Part shown: positions 16,117 through 25,731 of the stretch, piece after piece
Numbering within the stretch: the stretch's first letter is position 1
Layout of the letters: each line of letters starts with the position of its first letter
Assembly (NCBI RefSeq): GCF_001579845.1
Contig: NZ_CP007440.1
Location: 1,988,001-2,052,000, forward strand
From: Rhodoplanes sp. Z2-YC6860
GTDB lineage: Bacteria > Pseudomonadota > Alphaproteobacteria > Rhizobiales > Xanthobacteraceae
Reading direction: 5' to 3'
DNA: 64,000 bases
Made by a program: the position numbers and the translations under genes
Notes under the pieces: generated by a model
What the model saw: the letters and a program-made list of their open reading frames with translations, nothing else
Database searches by the model: none
What the model was told of the DNA's origin: nothing

Positions 16117-17271
16117 ATGGGAATAGCGGAAATGAAAACGTGGAAATTAGCGCTGAGCGGCGTCGCGGCGGTGGCTGTTGTCGGGGTCGTCTACATGCTG
16201 ATGCGCCCTGACCATGGGAGCAAGGCGGCCGCGCCGCAGATGCAGGCGATGCCGGTGCCGGTGGCCGACGTCGAGAAGAAGACCATACCGATCTATCTCG
16301 ACTACTCCGCCCGGACCGAGTCGATCCGCAACGTCGCGCTTCAGGCCAAAATCGCGGGCTACGTGCAGGAGCAGCCGGTCGCCGATGGGGCAGACGTCCA
16401 GCGTGACGCGCTGCTGTATCGCATCGACCCGCGCGACTACCAGGCCGCCCTCGATCAGGCGAAAGCGCAGCTCCAGCGCGACATCGCCGCGCTCGAATAC
16501 GCCACCGTGCTGGCACAGCGCGGCGTCGAGCTGAGCAAGACCGGCGCCATCCCCAAGGACACGGTCGATCAACGCAACAGCGCGATGAAGCAAAACGAGG
16601 CCACGGTCGCCGCCGATAAGGCTGCGGTGCAGCAGGCCGAGAACAATCTGGCCTACACGGAAATCCGCGCGCCGTTCGCCGGCCGCGTCGGCCGCAACAA
16701 GGCGCCGGTGGGCACGCTGATCAATGGCGCGGGCACGCCACTGAACACCATCGTGCAGCTCGATCCGATCTACGTCACGTTCAACCCGAGCGAGACGGAA
16801 CTGGCGCAGATTCAGAAAGCACGCAACGGCGGGCGGGTCGGCGTCGAGATCACGCTGCCCGGCGAGAGCCAGGCGGGTCACTCGGGCGAGCTGACGTTCA
16901 TCGACAACACGGTCGATCCGTCCACCGGCACGATCACGGCGCGTGCGACCATCCAGAACAAGGACTTCAGCATGTTGCCGGGGCAGTACGTGCGCGCCCG
17001 CGTGCTGATCCGCGAGCAGCCCGACACGCTCATGGTGCCCCAGGTGGCCGTGGGCTCAAGTCAGCTCGGCAAATACCTTTATGTCGTCGGCGCCGGCAGC
17101 AAGGTGGAGATGCGTCCGGTCAAGCTCGGCCCGGTCGACGGCGAGAAGATCGCCGTTCTCACCGGCATCCAGGCCGGCGACAAAGTCATCACCGGCAACC
17201 TGCAGAAGATCGGCCCTGGCCTTCAGGTCGCGCCGCAGACACAGCAGCGTGAGGCGAACGCAGGAAACTGA
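16117..17271 (+). CDS. RND periplasmic adaptor (membrane-fusion protein, AcrA/MexE-like)
   Basis: A 384-aa HlyD/AcrA-type adaptor that bridges the pump at 12947 to an outer-membrane channel. An N-terminal hydrophobic anchor (WKLALSGVAAVAVVGVVYML, about residues 8-27) has no lipobox Cys. Then come the first lipoyl half (LQAKIAGYVQEQPVADGADV), an alpha-helical hairpin (about 105-180), the second lipoyl half (IRAPFAGRVGRNKAPVGTL), a beta-barrel and the membrane-proximal domain. ATG at 16132 is a possible alternative start. A GC-rich hairpin just downstream probably ends the operon. Confidence 0.93.
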   Translation: MGIAEMKTWKLALSGVAAVAVVGVVYMLMRPDHGSKAAAPQMQAMPVPVADVEKKTIPIYLDYSARTESIRNVALQAKIAGYVQEQPVADGADVQRDALLYRIDPRDYQAALDQAKAQLQRDIAALEYATVLAQRGVELSKTGAIPKDTVDQRNSAMKQNEATVAADKAAVQQAENNLAYTEIRAPFAGRVGRNKAPVGTLINGAGTPLNTIVQLDPIYVTFNPSETELAQIQKARNGGRVGVEITLPGESQAGHSGELTFIDNTVDPSTGTITARATIQNKDFSMLPGQYVRARVLIREQPDTLMVPQVAVGSSQLGKYLYVVGAGSKVEMRPVKLGPVDGEKIAVLTGIQAGDKVITGNLQKIGPGLQVAPQTQQREANAGN

Positions 17272-17293
17272 CTGCGAAGAAACTGAACGCAAA

Positions 17294-17324
17294 ATGGGCG
17301 CGGCCGGATTCTCGCCGCGCCCAT
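17294..17324 (+). terminator. Hairpin after the first RND operon
   Basis: ATGGGCGCGGC and GCCGCGCCCAT form an 11-bp stem with a 9-nt loop 22 nt after the adaptor stop. The stem is strong, but the following sequence (TGCTCTATTG) is not a clean T-run, so termination may be partial. Confidence 0.5.
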
Positions 17325-17782
17325 TGCTCTATTGTGTATCCGTTGCTCGATCCTTGAGCGGATCACGGTGCTTGAGCGCCGCGCGAGGACCTTCCGGCCG
17401 CCGCCGAAGACTTTCGGCGCATGAACGGGAACCGCGGCGCTCAGCTCCCCACAATCAGTACTTGAAAACGGACATTCTGGTTTGAATGCCCAATGCAATG
17501 GGCGTGTATGCGGTCCTTGGTATTCACGCGCCAGCATGGCGCTCGCGTTCCGATGCGTTGTGAGGGCAGATTTTTTCCAGCGAAATGCATGTCTGATCTG
17601 ACTTGACGCCATGGCGGTCACTTGCACGTGAGTCCGCGTGGACGAACCGCTTGGAATCCGACATTCTGCCTCTAGTTTTGCGGTGCAGCATCAACCGCCG
17701 ATTGCGGTATGCTGTCACCGGCCGCGGAGGCGACGCGGTAACGTTTCGGGCTGAAAAGCTCCAATTCGGGAATGCGGGACAG
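17325..17782 (+). other. Intergenic region before the second RND operon
   Basis: About 460 bp without a gene that I can support. The frame of the next gene stays open upstream to 17603 but shows no similarity to RND N-termini. The stretch holds small hairpins, for example CGCCGAA-gact-TTCGGCG (17402-17419), GCCCA...TGGGC near 17488 and GCGCCA...TGGCGC near 17530, and must contain the promoter of the second pump. No regulator gene lies here. Confidence 0.5.
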
Positions 17783-20700
17783 ATGGTCAATCTCGTCCGG
17801 ATCGCGTTGACGCGACCCTATACGTTCGTTGTGCTCGCACTTCTGGTTATGATCATTGGTCCGCTGGCAGCGCTGCGCACGCCGGTCGACATCTTTCCTG
17901 ATATCCGCATCCCGGTGATCGCCGCGATCTGGCAATACACCGGCCTGCCGCCGGACCAGATGGCCGGCCGCATGACCACGTCGTTCGAGCGCACGTTGAC
18001 CACGACCGTCAACGACATCGAGCACATCGAGGCCACCTCCTATAACGGTCTCAGCGTCACCAAGATCTTCTTCCAGCCCAATGTCGACATCCGCATCGCG
18101 AATGCGCAGGTCACCGCGGTCTCGCAGACGCTGCTGAAGCAGATGCCGGCGGGCGCCACGCCGCCGCTGATCCTGAATTACAGCGCTTCGACCGTGCCGA
18201 TCATCCAGCTTGCGCTGTCCGGGCAGGGCCTGTCCGAGCAGCAGCTGCAGGACACCGCGCTGAACGTCGTGCGCACGCCGCTGGTCACTGTGCCGGGCGC
18301 TGCGATTCCCTATCCTTACGGCGGCAAGTCGCGGCAGGTGCAGATCGATCTCGATTCGACGGCGATGCAGGCGCGCGGGCTGTCGGGCCAGGACGTTGCC
18401 AATGCGCTCGCAGCGCAAAATCTGATCACGCCGGTCGGAACGCAGAAGATCGGAACCTTCGAATACGCGATCCAACTCAACAACGCGCCGTCGCTGATCG
18501 ATCAGCTCGGCGACCTGCCGATCAAGACCGTCAACGGCGCGATGGTTTACATCCGCGATGTGGCCCATGTCCGCGACGGCAATCCGCCGCAGACCAACAT
18601 CGTGCATGTCGACGGCGCCCGCTCGGTGCTGATGGTGGTGCTGAAAGCCGGTGCGATTTCGACGCTGGACATCATCGCCGGCATCAAGACCCAGGTCGAG
18701 CAGCTCAAGAGCATCCTGCCGAGCAACCTGACCATCACCCAGATCGGCGATCAGTCGCTGTTCGTCAGCGCTGCGGTCAGCGGCGTGATCCGCGAAGGCG
18801 TGATCGCTGCGGCGCTGACCAGCATCATGATCCTGATCTTTCTTGGCAGTTGGCGCTCGACCGTCATCATCGCGACCTCGATTCCGTTGTCGATCCTGGG
18901 ATCGGTTGCCACGCTGTGGGCGCTCGGCGAAACCCTCAACATCATGACGCTCGGCGGTCTCGCGCTTGCCGTCGGCATCCTGGTCGACGACGCCACAGTG
19001 ACGATCGAGAACATCAACTGGCATCTCGAGCAAGGCAAGGAGGTGGAGACCTCCATCCTGGACGGCGCGGAGCAGATCGTGACTCCGGCCTTCGTGTCGC
19101 TGCTCTGCATCTGCATCGTGTTCGTGCCGATGTTCTTCCTCCAGGGCGTGGCGCGCTTCCTGTTCGTGCCGATGGCCGAAGCCGTGATGTCGGCGATGGT
19201 CTGCTCGTTCATCTTGTCGCGCACGCTCGTGCCGACACTGGCGAACTATCTGCTGCACAAGCACGAAGTCCATGACGGCCACGCGGCGCCCTCGCGCAAT
19301 CCGCTGGTGCGCTTCCAGCGCGGCTTCGAACGCTCCTTCGAGCGGATTCGCGCCGGCTACAAGGATCTGCTGAGCCTGGCGCTGCACCATCGCGCTGTGT
19401 TCGTGATCGGCTTCCTGGTTTTCGTGTTCGGCTCGTTCGCACTGGTGCCGTTTCTCGGCCGCGACTTCTTCCCGACGGTCGACGCCGGCCAGATCCTGAT
19501 GCATGTCCGCACCCAGGTCGGCACCCGCGTGGAAGAGAGCGCCAATCAGTTCGCCGAAATCCAGAAAGCCATCCGGCAGGTGATCCCGCCGGAGGAGCTG
19601 AGCACCGTGGTCGACAATATCGGCTTCCCGGTGAGCGGCATCAACGTCACTTACAACGCGACCGGCACCATCGGCGCCCAGGACGGCGACATCCAGATCA
19701 AGCTCAGCGAAGACCACAAGCCGACCGCCGATTATGTCCGTGCGCTCCGCGAGGAACTGCCGCGCCGCTTCCCTGGCGTCACGTTCTCGTTCCTGCCGGC
19801 GGACATCATCAGCCAGATCCTCAACTTCGGCGCGCCGGCGCCGATCGATCTGCAGATCCGCGGACCCAATGTCACGGCCAACATGGCTTATGCGCAGGAC
19901 CTGCTGCGCAGGCTTCGCCACGTCCCGGGCCTGGTTGACGCCCGCATCCAGCAATCGCTGCAGAGCCCGGGCTTCAATGTCGATATCGATCGCACCCGCG
20001 CGCAGTATGTCGGCGTCACCACGCGTGACGTCACCAACAGTCTCGTCGTCAACCTCGCGGGCTCCAGCCAGGTCGCCCCGACCTACTGGCTGAATCCGGA
20101 CAACGGCGTGTCCTATCCGATCGTGATGCAGACTCCGCAGTATCAGATCGACACGCTGACGCAGTTGAAGAGTCTGCCGATCACCGCGGCGGGCGCTGCG
20201 CAGCCTCAAATTCTCGGCGCCATCGCGGATATCACGCGCGCGCCGCGGAACGCCGTGGTGTCGCAGTACAACATCCAATCCATGGTGCAGATCTACGCGA
20301 CCACGCAGGATCGCGATCTTGGCGCGGTGGCGACCGAGGTGCAGAAGATCGTCAACGACACCGCCGCGAGCGTGCCGAAAGGCTCGCAGGTCGTACTGCT
20401 CGGCCAGGTGCGCACGATGAACAGCGCCTTCAGTGGCTTGCTGTTCGGCCTCGTCGGCGCCGTGGTGCTGATCTACCTGCTGATTGTCGTCAACTTCCAG
20501 TCCTGGGGCGATCCCTTCGTGATCGTCACGGCCTTGCCCGCCGCGGTCGCCGGCATCATCTGGATGCTGTTCGGCACCGGCACGACGCTGTCGGTTCCGG
20601 CGCTGACCGGCGCCATCATGTGCATGGGCGTCGCCACCGCCAACAGCGTGCTGGTCATCAGCTTCGCCCGCGAGCGGCTCGCCGAACTCGGCAATTCGGT

Positions 20701-20962
20701 CGAAGCCGCGCTTGACGCGGGCTTCGTCCGGTTCCGCCCGGTGTTGATGACGGCGCTCGCCATGATCATCGGCATGGCGCCGATGGCGCTGGGGCTCGGC
20801 GAAGGCGGCGAGCAGAACGCGCCGCTCGGCCGCGCCGTCGTCGGCGGCCTGATCTTTGCAACGTTTGCCACATTGATGTTCGTGCCGGTGGTTTTCAGCA
20901 TGCTGCACGAACGGGACGGGAAAGTTACCATGCCTGCTGCTGGGGTACCGAATGTCGCCTGA
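17783..20962 (+). CDS. RND efflux permease, second system, with altered TM10 proton-relay site
   Basis: A 1059-aa RND permease. Start ATG 17783 gives MVNLVRIALTRPYTF, a normal first helix; upstream codons are not RND-like. TM4 keeps the double Asp (Asp402-Asp403 in GILVDDATVTIENINW). In TM10 the usual AKN with the essential Lys is replaced by VATANSVLVISFA, which has no Lys. Some RND subfamilies in proteobacteria carry this ATANS form, so it may have a different coupling network rather than be dead. It is followed by an adaptor gene that overlaps its stop codon. The substrate is unknown. Confidence 0.92.
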   Translation: MVNLVRIALTRPYTFVVLALLVMIIGPLAALRTPVDIFPDIRIPVIAAIWQYTGLPPDQMAGRMTTSFERTLTTTVNDIEHIEATSYNGLSVTKIFFQPNVDIRIANAQVTAVSQTLLKQMPAGATPPLILNYSASTVPIIQLALSGQGLSEQQLQDTALNVVRTPLVTVPGAAIPYPYGGKSRQVQIDLDSTAMQARGLSGQDVANALAAQNLITPVGTQKIGTFEYAIQLNNAPSLIDQLGDLPIKTVNGAMVYIRDVAHVRDGNPPQTNIVHVDGARSVLMVVLKAGAISTLDIIAGIKTQVEQLKSILPSNLTITQIGDQSLFVSAAVSGVIREGVIAAALTSIMILIFLGSWRSTVIIATSIPLSILGSVATLWALGETLNIMTLGGLALAVGILVDDATVTIENINWHLEQGKEVETSILDGAEQIVTPAFVSLLCICIVFVPMFFLQGVARFLFVPMAEAVMSAMVCSFILSRTLVPTLANYLLHKHEVHDGHAAPSRNPLVRFQRGFERSFERIRAGYKDLLSLALHHRAVFVIGFLVFVFGSFALVPFLGRDFFPTVDAGQILMHVRTQVGTRVEESANQFAEIQKAIRQVIPPEELSTVVDNIGFPVSGINVTYNATGTIGAQDGDIQIKLSEDHKPTADYVRALREELPRRFPGVTFSFLPADIISQILNFGAPAPIDLQIRGPNVTANMAYAQDLLRRLRHVPGLVDARIQQSLQSPGFNVDIDRTRAQYVGVTTRDVTNSLVVNLAGSSQVAPTYWLNPDNGVSYPIVMQTPQYQIDTLTQLKSLPITAAGAAQPQILGAIADITRAPRNAVVSQYNIQSMVQIYATTQDRDLGAVATEVQKIVNDTAASVPKGSQVVLLGQVRTMNSAFSGLLFGLVGAVVLIYLLIVVNFQSWGDPFVIVTALPAAVAGIIWMLFGTGTTLSVPALTGAIMCMGVATANSVLVISFARERLAELGNSVEAALDAGFVRFRPVLMTALAMIIGMAPMALGLGEGGEQNAPLGRAVVGGLIFATFATLMFVPVVFSMLHERDGKVTMPAAGVPNVA

Positions 20963-22190
20963 GGAAACCACTGAGCCCAAGATCTTGGAGCCAAAGATCT
21001 CTGAGCCCAAAACCTCCCGGCGCGGATTGCGCTTGGCGGGTTTTGCCGCCGCTGCAATCGCCGTGGTCGTCGTTGTTGTCGGCATCACCAGCCGCAAGGT
21101 GGCCGACGCCAAGCTCAGCCAATGGACGGCAGACCAGGCCGTGCCGGTGGTGGCCGTGGCATCGCCAGACACCCGCGGTCGCGTAACCGCGATCGACCTG
21201 CCAGGGCGGCTCGAGGCCTATTCGCAGGCGCAGATCTTCGCTCGCGTCAGCGGCTACATCAAAAGCTGGGACGCCGACATCGGCACGCCGGTCAAGACCG
21301 GGCAATTGCTGGCCGAAATCGACGCGCCCGATCTCGATCAGCAGATCATGCAGGCTCAGGCCGATCTTGCCAGTGCGCAGGCCAACGCGCTGTTGTCCAA
21401 GACGACACTGGATCGAGGTCAGTCACTGATCCCGTCCGGCGCCATCTCGCGGCAGGATCTCGATCAGCGCACCGCCGATGCCGGCAACAAGCAGGGGCTG
21501 GTCAAGTCGCAGCAGGCCAATCTCGATCGCCTGCGCGTGCTGGAGAAATACAAGCGCATCGAAGCGCCGTTCGACGGGCTGGTGACAGCGCGCGCGACCG
21601 ACGTCGGCTCGCTGATCAACGCCGGATCGGGCGGCGGTCCCGCGCTGTTCGTTGTCTCGGATGTCTCCAAGCTCCGCGTCTACGTCAACGTGCCGCAGAA
21701 CTACGTGCCAGGCATCAAGATCGGCACCAAAGCGAGGCTCTCGGTGCCGGAATATCCGGGGCGGAATTTCACCGCGACGGTGGAAGCTTCTGCACAGGCT
21801 GTCGATGTGGCCTCCGGTACGACCCGGATGCAGCTGATTGTCGACAACTCCAACGGCGAGTTGATGACCGGCGCCTTTGCCAATGTGCGCCTGGAGCTCG
21901 CAGGTCCGAGCAGCGTCGTCAACATTCCGGCGAGCGCGCTGATCTTCGATCAGAACGGCCTCCGGGTCGCGACGGTCAGCGCCGACGGCCGCGTCGCGCT
22001 CAAGACGGTGACGATCTCGCGCGATCTCGGCAAGGATCTCGAGATTGCCACCGGCCTCGACGTCAACGACCGTGTCATCACCACGCCGCCCGACGGCATC
22101 GCACCGGGCGATCAGGTGCGCATCGCAGGCGAGTCGAAGCCAGGCGCGCCCGAGACCGCGTCCAACAAGCGCAACCCGGACAAGGGATAA
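20952..22190 (+). CDS. RND periplasmic adaptor (membrane-fusion protein) of the second system
   Basis: A 412-aa HlyD/AcrA-type adaptor. A short Lys/Glu/Pro-rich N-terminus, in which the words EPKI and EPKT repeat (residues 3-17), precedes one transmembrane anchor (GFAAAAIAVVVVVVGIT, about 25-42). Lipoyl halves, a coiled hairpin (about 125-195), beta-barrel and membrane-proximal domain follow. The ATG lies 11 nt inside the permease gene, so translation of the two is coupled and they form one pump. An outer-membrane channel is again missing. Confidence 0.93.
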   Translation: MSPEETTEPKILEPKISEPKTSRRGLRLAGFAAAAIAVVVVVVGITSRKVADAKLSQWTADQAVPVVAVASPDTRGRVTAIDLPGRLEAYSQAQIFARVSGYIKSWDADIGTPVKTGQLLAEIDAPDLDQQIMQAQADLASAQANALLSKTTLDRGQSLIPSGAISRQDLDQRTADAGNKQGLVKSQQANLDRLRVLEKYKRIEAPFDGLVTARATDVGSLINAGSGGGPALFVVSDVSKLRVYVNVPQNYVPGIKIGTKARLSVPEYPGRNFTATVEASAQAVDVASGTTRMQLIVDNSNGELMTGAFANVRLELAGPSSVVNIPASALIFDQNGLRVATVSADGRVALKTVTISRDLGKDLEIATGLDVNDRVITTPPDGIAPGDQVRIAGESKPGAPETASNKRNPDKG

Positions 22191-22352
22191 GCCAGCGCAC
22201 TGCGGAATCCGCCGACCCGGCAAATCATCGCTGCGTTGCGGCGCGACGCCTTGACCGTCTCAACACAGCCCTCAACAATCGAGGCAATGTGTTAAATTCG
22301 CTGCGCGGCCGCAGACCATTCGGTCAACGTCCGCGCAGGACAAGGCGGATCA

Positions 22353-23975
22353 ATGCCCCCCGTTTCACGCTTCGACTACATCATCATCGGCGGCGGCTCC
22401 GCGGGCTGCGTGCTGGCCAACCGCCTGTCCGAAGATCCGCACACCCGCGTGCTGCTGCTCGAAGCCGGCGGCCGTGACGCCAACCCGCTGATCCACATCC
22501 CGATCGGGCTCGGCAAGCTGCACGAATACAAGATGCACGACTGGGGCTATCAGGGGGAGCCGGACCCGAACCTCAACGGCCGCGGCGTTGAGGAGATGCG
22601 CGGCAAGGTGCTGGGCGGCTCGTCGTCGATCAACGTGATGGCGTTCACGCGCGGCGATCCCGCGGACTATGACCGCTGGGCGCAAAAGGGCGCGCGCGGC
22701 TGGTCCTATGACGACGTGCTGCCGTACTTCAAGCGCGTCGAGAACTGGCAGGACGGCGAAAGCGAATTCCGCGGCACCGGCGGCAACATTGGCGTCCAAT
22801 GGGCCAAGACCAAGGACCCGATGTTCACCGCGTGGATCGAGTCGGCACGGCTGGCGGGCCTGCCGGTCACCGACGACTACAACGGCAGCTCGGCGGTGGG
22901 GTTCGGCCGGAGCCAGTATTCGATCCAGAACGGCAAGCGCTGCTCGGCCGCGGTCGGCTATCTGCATCCGGCGATGAAGCGGAAGAACCTTTCGGTCGAG
23001 GTGCGCGCGCTGGTCGGCCGCATCACGCTCGAGGGCAAGCGCGCCACCGGTGTCGAATACGAGCATGGCGGGCAGCGACTGCGCGCCACCGCGGCGCGTG
23101 AGGTGATCTTGTGCGGCGGTGCGTTCAACTCGCCGCAGGTTCTGATGCTGTCCGGCATCGGTCCGGCCGATCATCTGAGCGCACTTGGCATCGATCCGGT
23201 GGTCGATCTGCCGGTCGGCAAGAATCTTCAGGACCACCTCGCGGTGCTGATGATGTATTCGCGCCCCGACGGCAGCGAGTTCCGCGAAGGCATGCGGTTC
23301 GACCGCATGGCGCTTTCGATGCTGCGCGGCCACTTCTTCGGCACCGGCCCCGCCACCGTCGTGCCCGGCGGTTTGCACGCCTTCATCAAGACGCGGCCGG
23401 AACTGTCGGTGCCCGATATCGAGTTCATGTTCCGCGGCGCTCCGCCGGGAGCCGAGCTGTGGTTCCCGGGCTGGCGCAAGCCTTACGCGGACGGCTACGG
23501 CATCCGTCCAGCGCTGCTGCATCCTGACAGCCGCGGCGAGGTGCTGCTGCGCTCTTCGAAACCCGACGACAAGGTGCGGATCGTCACCAATTTCTTCTCC
23601 GCGCCGAACGATCTGCCGACCCTGCGTCAGGGTTTCAAGATCGCCCGCGAGGTGGCGGCGCAGGCGCCATTGAAGGCCTTCAGCGGCGGGGAGCTTACGC
23701 CCGGGCCCAACGTCAAGACCGACGCCGAGATCGACAACTGGATCAGGAACGTCGCGGCCACGGCCAACCATCCGGCCTCGACGTGTCCGATGGGCATCGG
23801 GCCGGGCTCGGTGCTCGATCCGCAGTTCCGCGTCCACGGCATCGATCAGCTTCGCGTCGTCGATGCCTCGGCAATGCCCGATCTCGTTTCCGCGCACATC
23901 AACGCCTGCGTGCTGATGATGGCCGAGAAGGCGTCGGACCTCATTCGTGGCAAGCCCGTGCTGGCGGCGGCTTGA
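22353..23975 (+). CDS. GMC-family FAD oxidoreductase (choline/alcohol dehydrogenase-like)
   Basis: A 540-aa flavoprotein of the glucose-methanol-choline family. The FAD-binding GGGSAG is at residues 13-18, LLEAGG at about 38-43, the PROSITE-type GKVLGGSSSINVM segment at about 87-99, and the C-terminal substrate/FAD part has NHPASTCPMG and the active-site His515 in SAHINAC. It probably oxidises a primary or secondary alcohol. No betaine-aldehyde dehydrogenase is nearby, so choline is not a specific prediction. It is followed directly by an MBL-fold hydrolase gene. Confidence 0.88.
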   Translation: MPPVSRFDYIIIGGGSAGCVLANRLSEDPHTRVLLLEAGGRDANPLIHIPIGLGKLHEYKMHDWGYQGEPDPNLNGRGVEEMRGKVLGGSSSINVMAFTRGDPADYDRWAQKGARGWSYDDVLPYFKRVENWQDGESEFRGTGGNIGVQWAKTKDPMFTAWIESARLAGLPVTDDYNGSSAVGFGRSQYSIQNGKRCSAAVGYLHPAMKRKNLSVEVRALVGRITLEGKRATGVEYEHGGQRLRATAAREVILCGGAFNSPQVLMLSGIGPADHLSALGIDPVVDLPVGKNLQDHLAVLMMYSRPDGSEFREGMRFDRMALSMLRGHFFGTGPATVVPGGLHAFIKTRPELSVPDIEFMFRGAPPGAELWFPGWRKPYADGYGIRPALLHPDSRGEVLLRSSKPDDKVRIVTNFFSAPNDLPTLRQGFKIAREVAAQAPLKAFSGGELTPGPNVKTDAEIDNWIRNVAATANHPASTCPMGIGPGSVLDPQFRVHGIDQLRVVDASAMPDLVSAHINACVLMMAEKASDLIRGKPVLAAA

Positions 23976-23978
23976 GTG

Positions 23979-24815
23979 ATGAACGCCGGTCCTTTGCCGA
24001 CGATCACGGTTGGTGACTTCAGCGTGGCCGCGGTGTCCGACGGTGTGCTCTACAGCACATCCGATGTCATTCTCGGCATCGATAAGGCTGAAAGCGAGCG
24101 GCTGACTGGCGTCAAGCAGGGCGAGCGCTTGCCGCTCGATGTGAACTGCTTCCTGATCCGCCATGGCGATAGGCTGATGCTCAGTGACGCGGGATCCGGC
24201 CTCGATATGCAGCCGACGCTCGGCACATTGCCGCAGAACTTGCGCTCGATCGGCGTCGCGCCGGAAAAGATCGACACCGTCCTGCTGACGCATTTTCATC
24301 CGGACCATTCCCTCGGCCTCGTGGACCGGGAAGGCCGGCCGGTGTTTCCGAACGCCGAGATCATCGCCCATGAGGTCGAGGTGGCGTTCTGGCTCGACCG
24401 CGAGCCGCGGCCCGACGACTCCGAGCGCGTGCAAAGAGGCACCAGACAGCAGCGCCAGGTGATGGCGCCGTATCGCGACCGCATCCGCCGCATCAAGGAC
24501 GGCGAGGTGCTGCCGGGCATCACCGCGACGATGAGGCCCGGACACACGCCGGGTCATACCAACTATCTGATCCAATCGAAGGGCGAGCGCCTTCTGATCT
24601 GGGGCGACATCGTGCATCTGGCGGCGGTGCAACTGGTGCGGCCCGACGCCACGCTGGTGTTCGACGTCGATCCGGATGTGGCGAGAGCGACTCGTCAGGC
24701 TGTTCTCGAGTGGGTCGCCGCCGAAAAGGTTATAGTGGCCGGCGCGCATCTGCCGGCGCCGGGCTTCTGCCGGCTCTCTCGCGACGGTAGCCGGTTTGTG
24801 ATCGAAGCCGCCTAG
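23979..24815 (+). CDS. MBL-fold metallo-hydrolase
   Basis: A 278-aa metallo-beta-lactamase-fold protein with the complete dinuclear metal signature: THFHPDHS, then GHTPGH, WGDIVH and a final GAHLPAPG. There is no signal peptide, so it is cytoplasmic. Family members hydrolyse lactones, thioesters or phosphodiesters; the glyoxalase-II-like and quorum-lactonase-like subgroups share this layout. It begins 3 nt after the GMC oxidoreductase stop (GTG 23976 is an equally possible start), so the two are probably translationally coupled and may act on the same compound. The substrate cannot be named. Confidence 0.85.
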   Translation: MNAGPLPTITVGDFSVAAVSDGVLYSTSDVILGIDKAESERLTGVKQGERLPLDVNCFLIRHGDRLMLSDAGSGLDMQPTLGTLPQNLRSIGVAPEKIDTVLLTHFHPDHSLGLVDREGRPVFPNAEIIAHEVEVAFWLDREPRPDDSERVQRGTRQQRQVMAPYRDRIRRIKDGEVLPGITATMRPGHTPGHTNYLIQSKGERLLIWGDIVHLAAVQLVRPDATLVFDVDPDVARATRQAVLEWVAAEKVIVAGAHLPAPGFCRLSRDGSRFVIEAA

Positions 24816-24853
24816 CACACTCGGTTTCAACAGCAGCAGAGAAGCAAGTCAGC

Positions 24854-25723
24854 ATGACCATATTGGTGATCGGCGCATCGGGCGCGATAGGTCTCCCCAC
24901 CATTCGCCATCTCGTCAAACGCGGCGCCAAAGTGCGCGCGCTAAGCTCGAAGGAAAGCTCGGCCGCGAACCTCAAGTCGCTCGGAGTCGCCGAGACGGTG
25001 ATCGGTGACCTGACAAATGATGCCGACGTGAAGCGCGCCTTTGCGGGCATCACGTCGGTCATGCACATCCCGCCGCGCTTCCGTGAGGACGAGGCCCAGA
25101 TCGGCATGCGCGTGCTCAAGGCCGCGGTCGAGGCCAAGGTCGGGCACTTCGTGTTCAGCTCGGTGTTCCATCCGCAGATGCGCGACATGGATCACCACTT
25201 CAGCAAGCTCGTGGTCGAGGAGGCGCTGATCGATTCCGGGCTGTCGTTCACGATCCTGCAGCCCGCGATGTTCATGCAGAACATCCGCCTGGAATGGCCG
25301 GGCATCCGCGACCGCGGCGTCTACCTGCGGCCCTATTCGCCGGACCAGCGCATGGCGCTGATCGACACCGAGGACTACGGCGAGGCGGCGGCGCGTGTGC
25401 TCACCGAGCCCGGCTATCGCGGCGGAATCTTCGAGCTCGCCGGCCCCGATCAGCTCACCACCGCCGAGATGGCGGCTGTGATCGCGGAGGAGTGGGGCAA
25501 GCCGGTGCGCGCCGAGAAGCGCTCGCTCGACGAATGGAAGGCCTGGGCCAAGGCGCAAAACTGGACCCCGTGGTCGATCGAGGCTTATGCGAAGATGTGC
25601 CATCACTACGACGAACACGGCTATGCGGGTGGCAATCCGCTGGTGCTGTCGGCCGTGCTTGGCCGCGCGCCGGGCGGTTATCGTGCGTTCATTAACCGCT
25701 TCCTCGCGCAGCAAAAGGCCTGA
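24854..25723 (+). CDS. NmrA-like NAD(P)-binding protein (atypical SDR)
   Basis: A 289-aa Rossmann protein with nucleotide motif GASGAIG at residues 7-13 and the shape of the NmrA/HSCARG group of atypical short-chain dehydrogenases. The classical YxxxK catalytic pair is not evident; the corresponding region reads FSSVFHPQ...HFSKLVVEE. Such proteins are redox sensors or reductases. It follows the MBL gene by 38 nt on the same strand and probably belongs to the same transcript. It converges with poxB, with only 8 bp between the two stop codons. Confidence 0.82.
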   Translation: MTILVIGASGAIGLPTIRHLVKRGAKVRALSSKESSAANLKSLGVAETVIGDLTNDADVKRAFAGITSVMHIPPRFREDEAQIGMRVLKAAVEAKVGHFVFSSVFHPQMRDMDHHFSKLVVEEALIDSGLSFTILQPAMFMQNIRLEWPGIRDRGVYLRPYSPDQRMALIDTEDYGEAAARVLTEPGYRGGIFELAGPDQLTTAEMAAVIAEEWGKPVRAEKRSLDEWKAWAKAQNWTPWSIEAYAKMCHHYDEHGYAGGNPLVLSAVLGRAPGGYRAFINRFLAQQKA

Positions 25724-25731
25724 GGCCTGGT

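Noticed and set aside
17672-21172. A 1166-codon open frame on the minus strand
   Set aside because: It is the mirror of the second RND permease and adaptor; repetitive His/Arg/Asp composition and no motif.
22365-24830. An 821-codon minus-strand frame
   Set aside because: Antisense to the GMC and MBL genes, whose catalytic motifs are intact; shadow frame.
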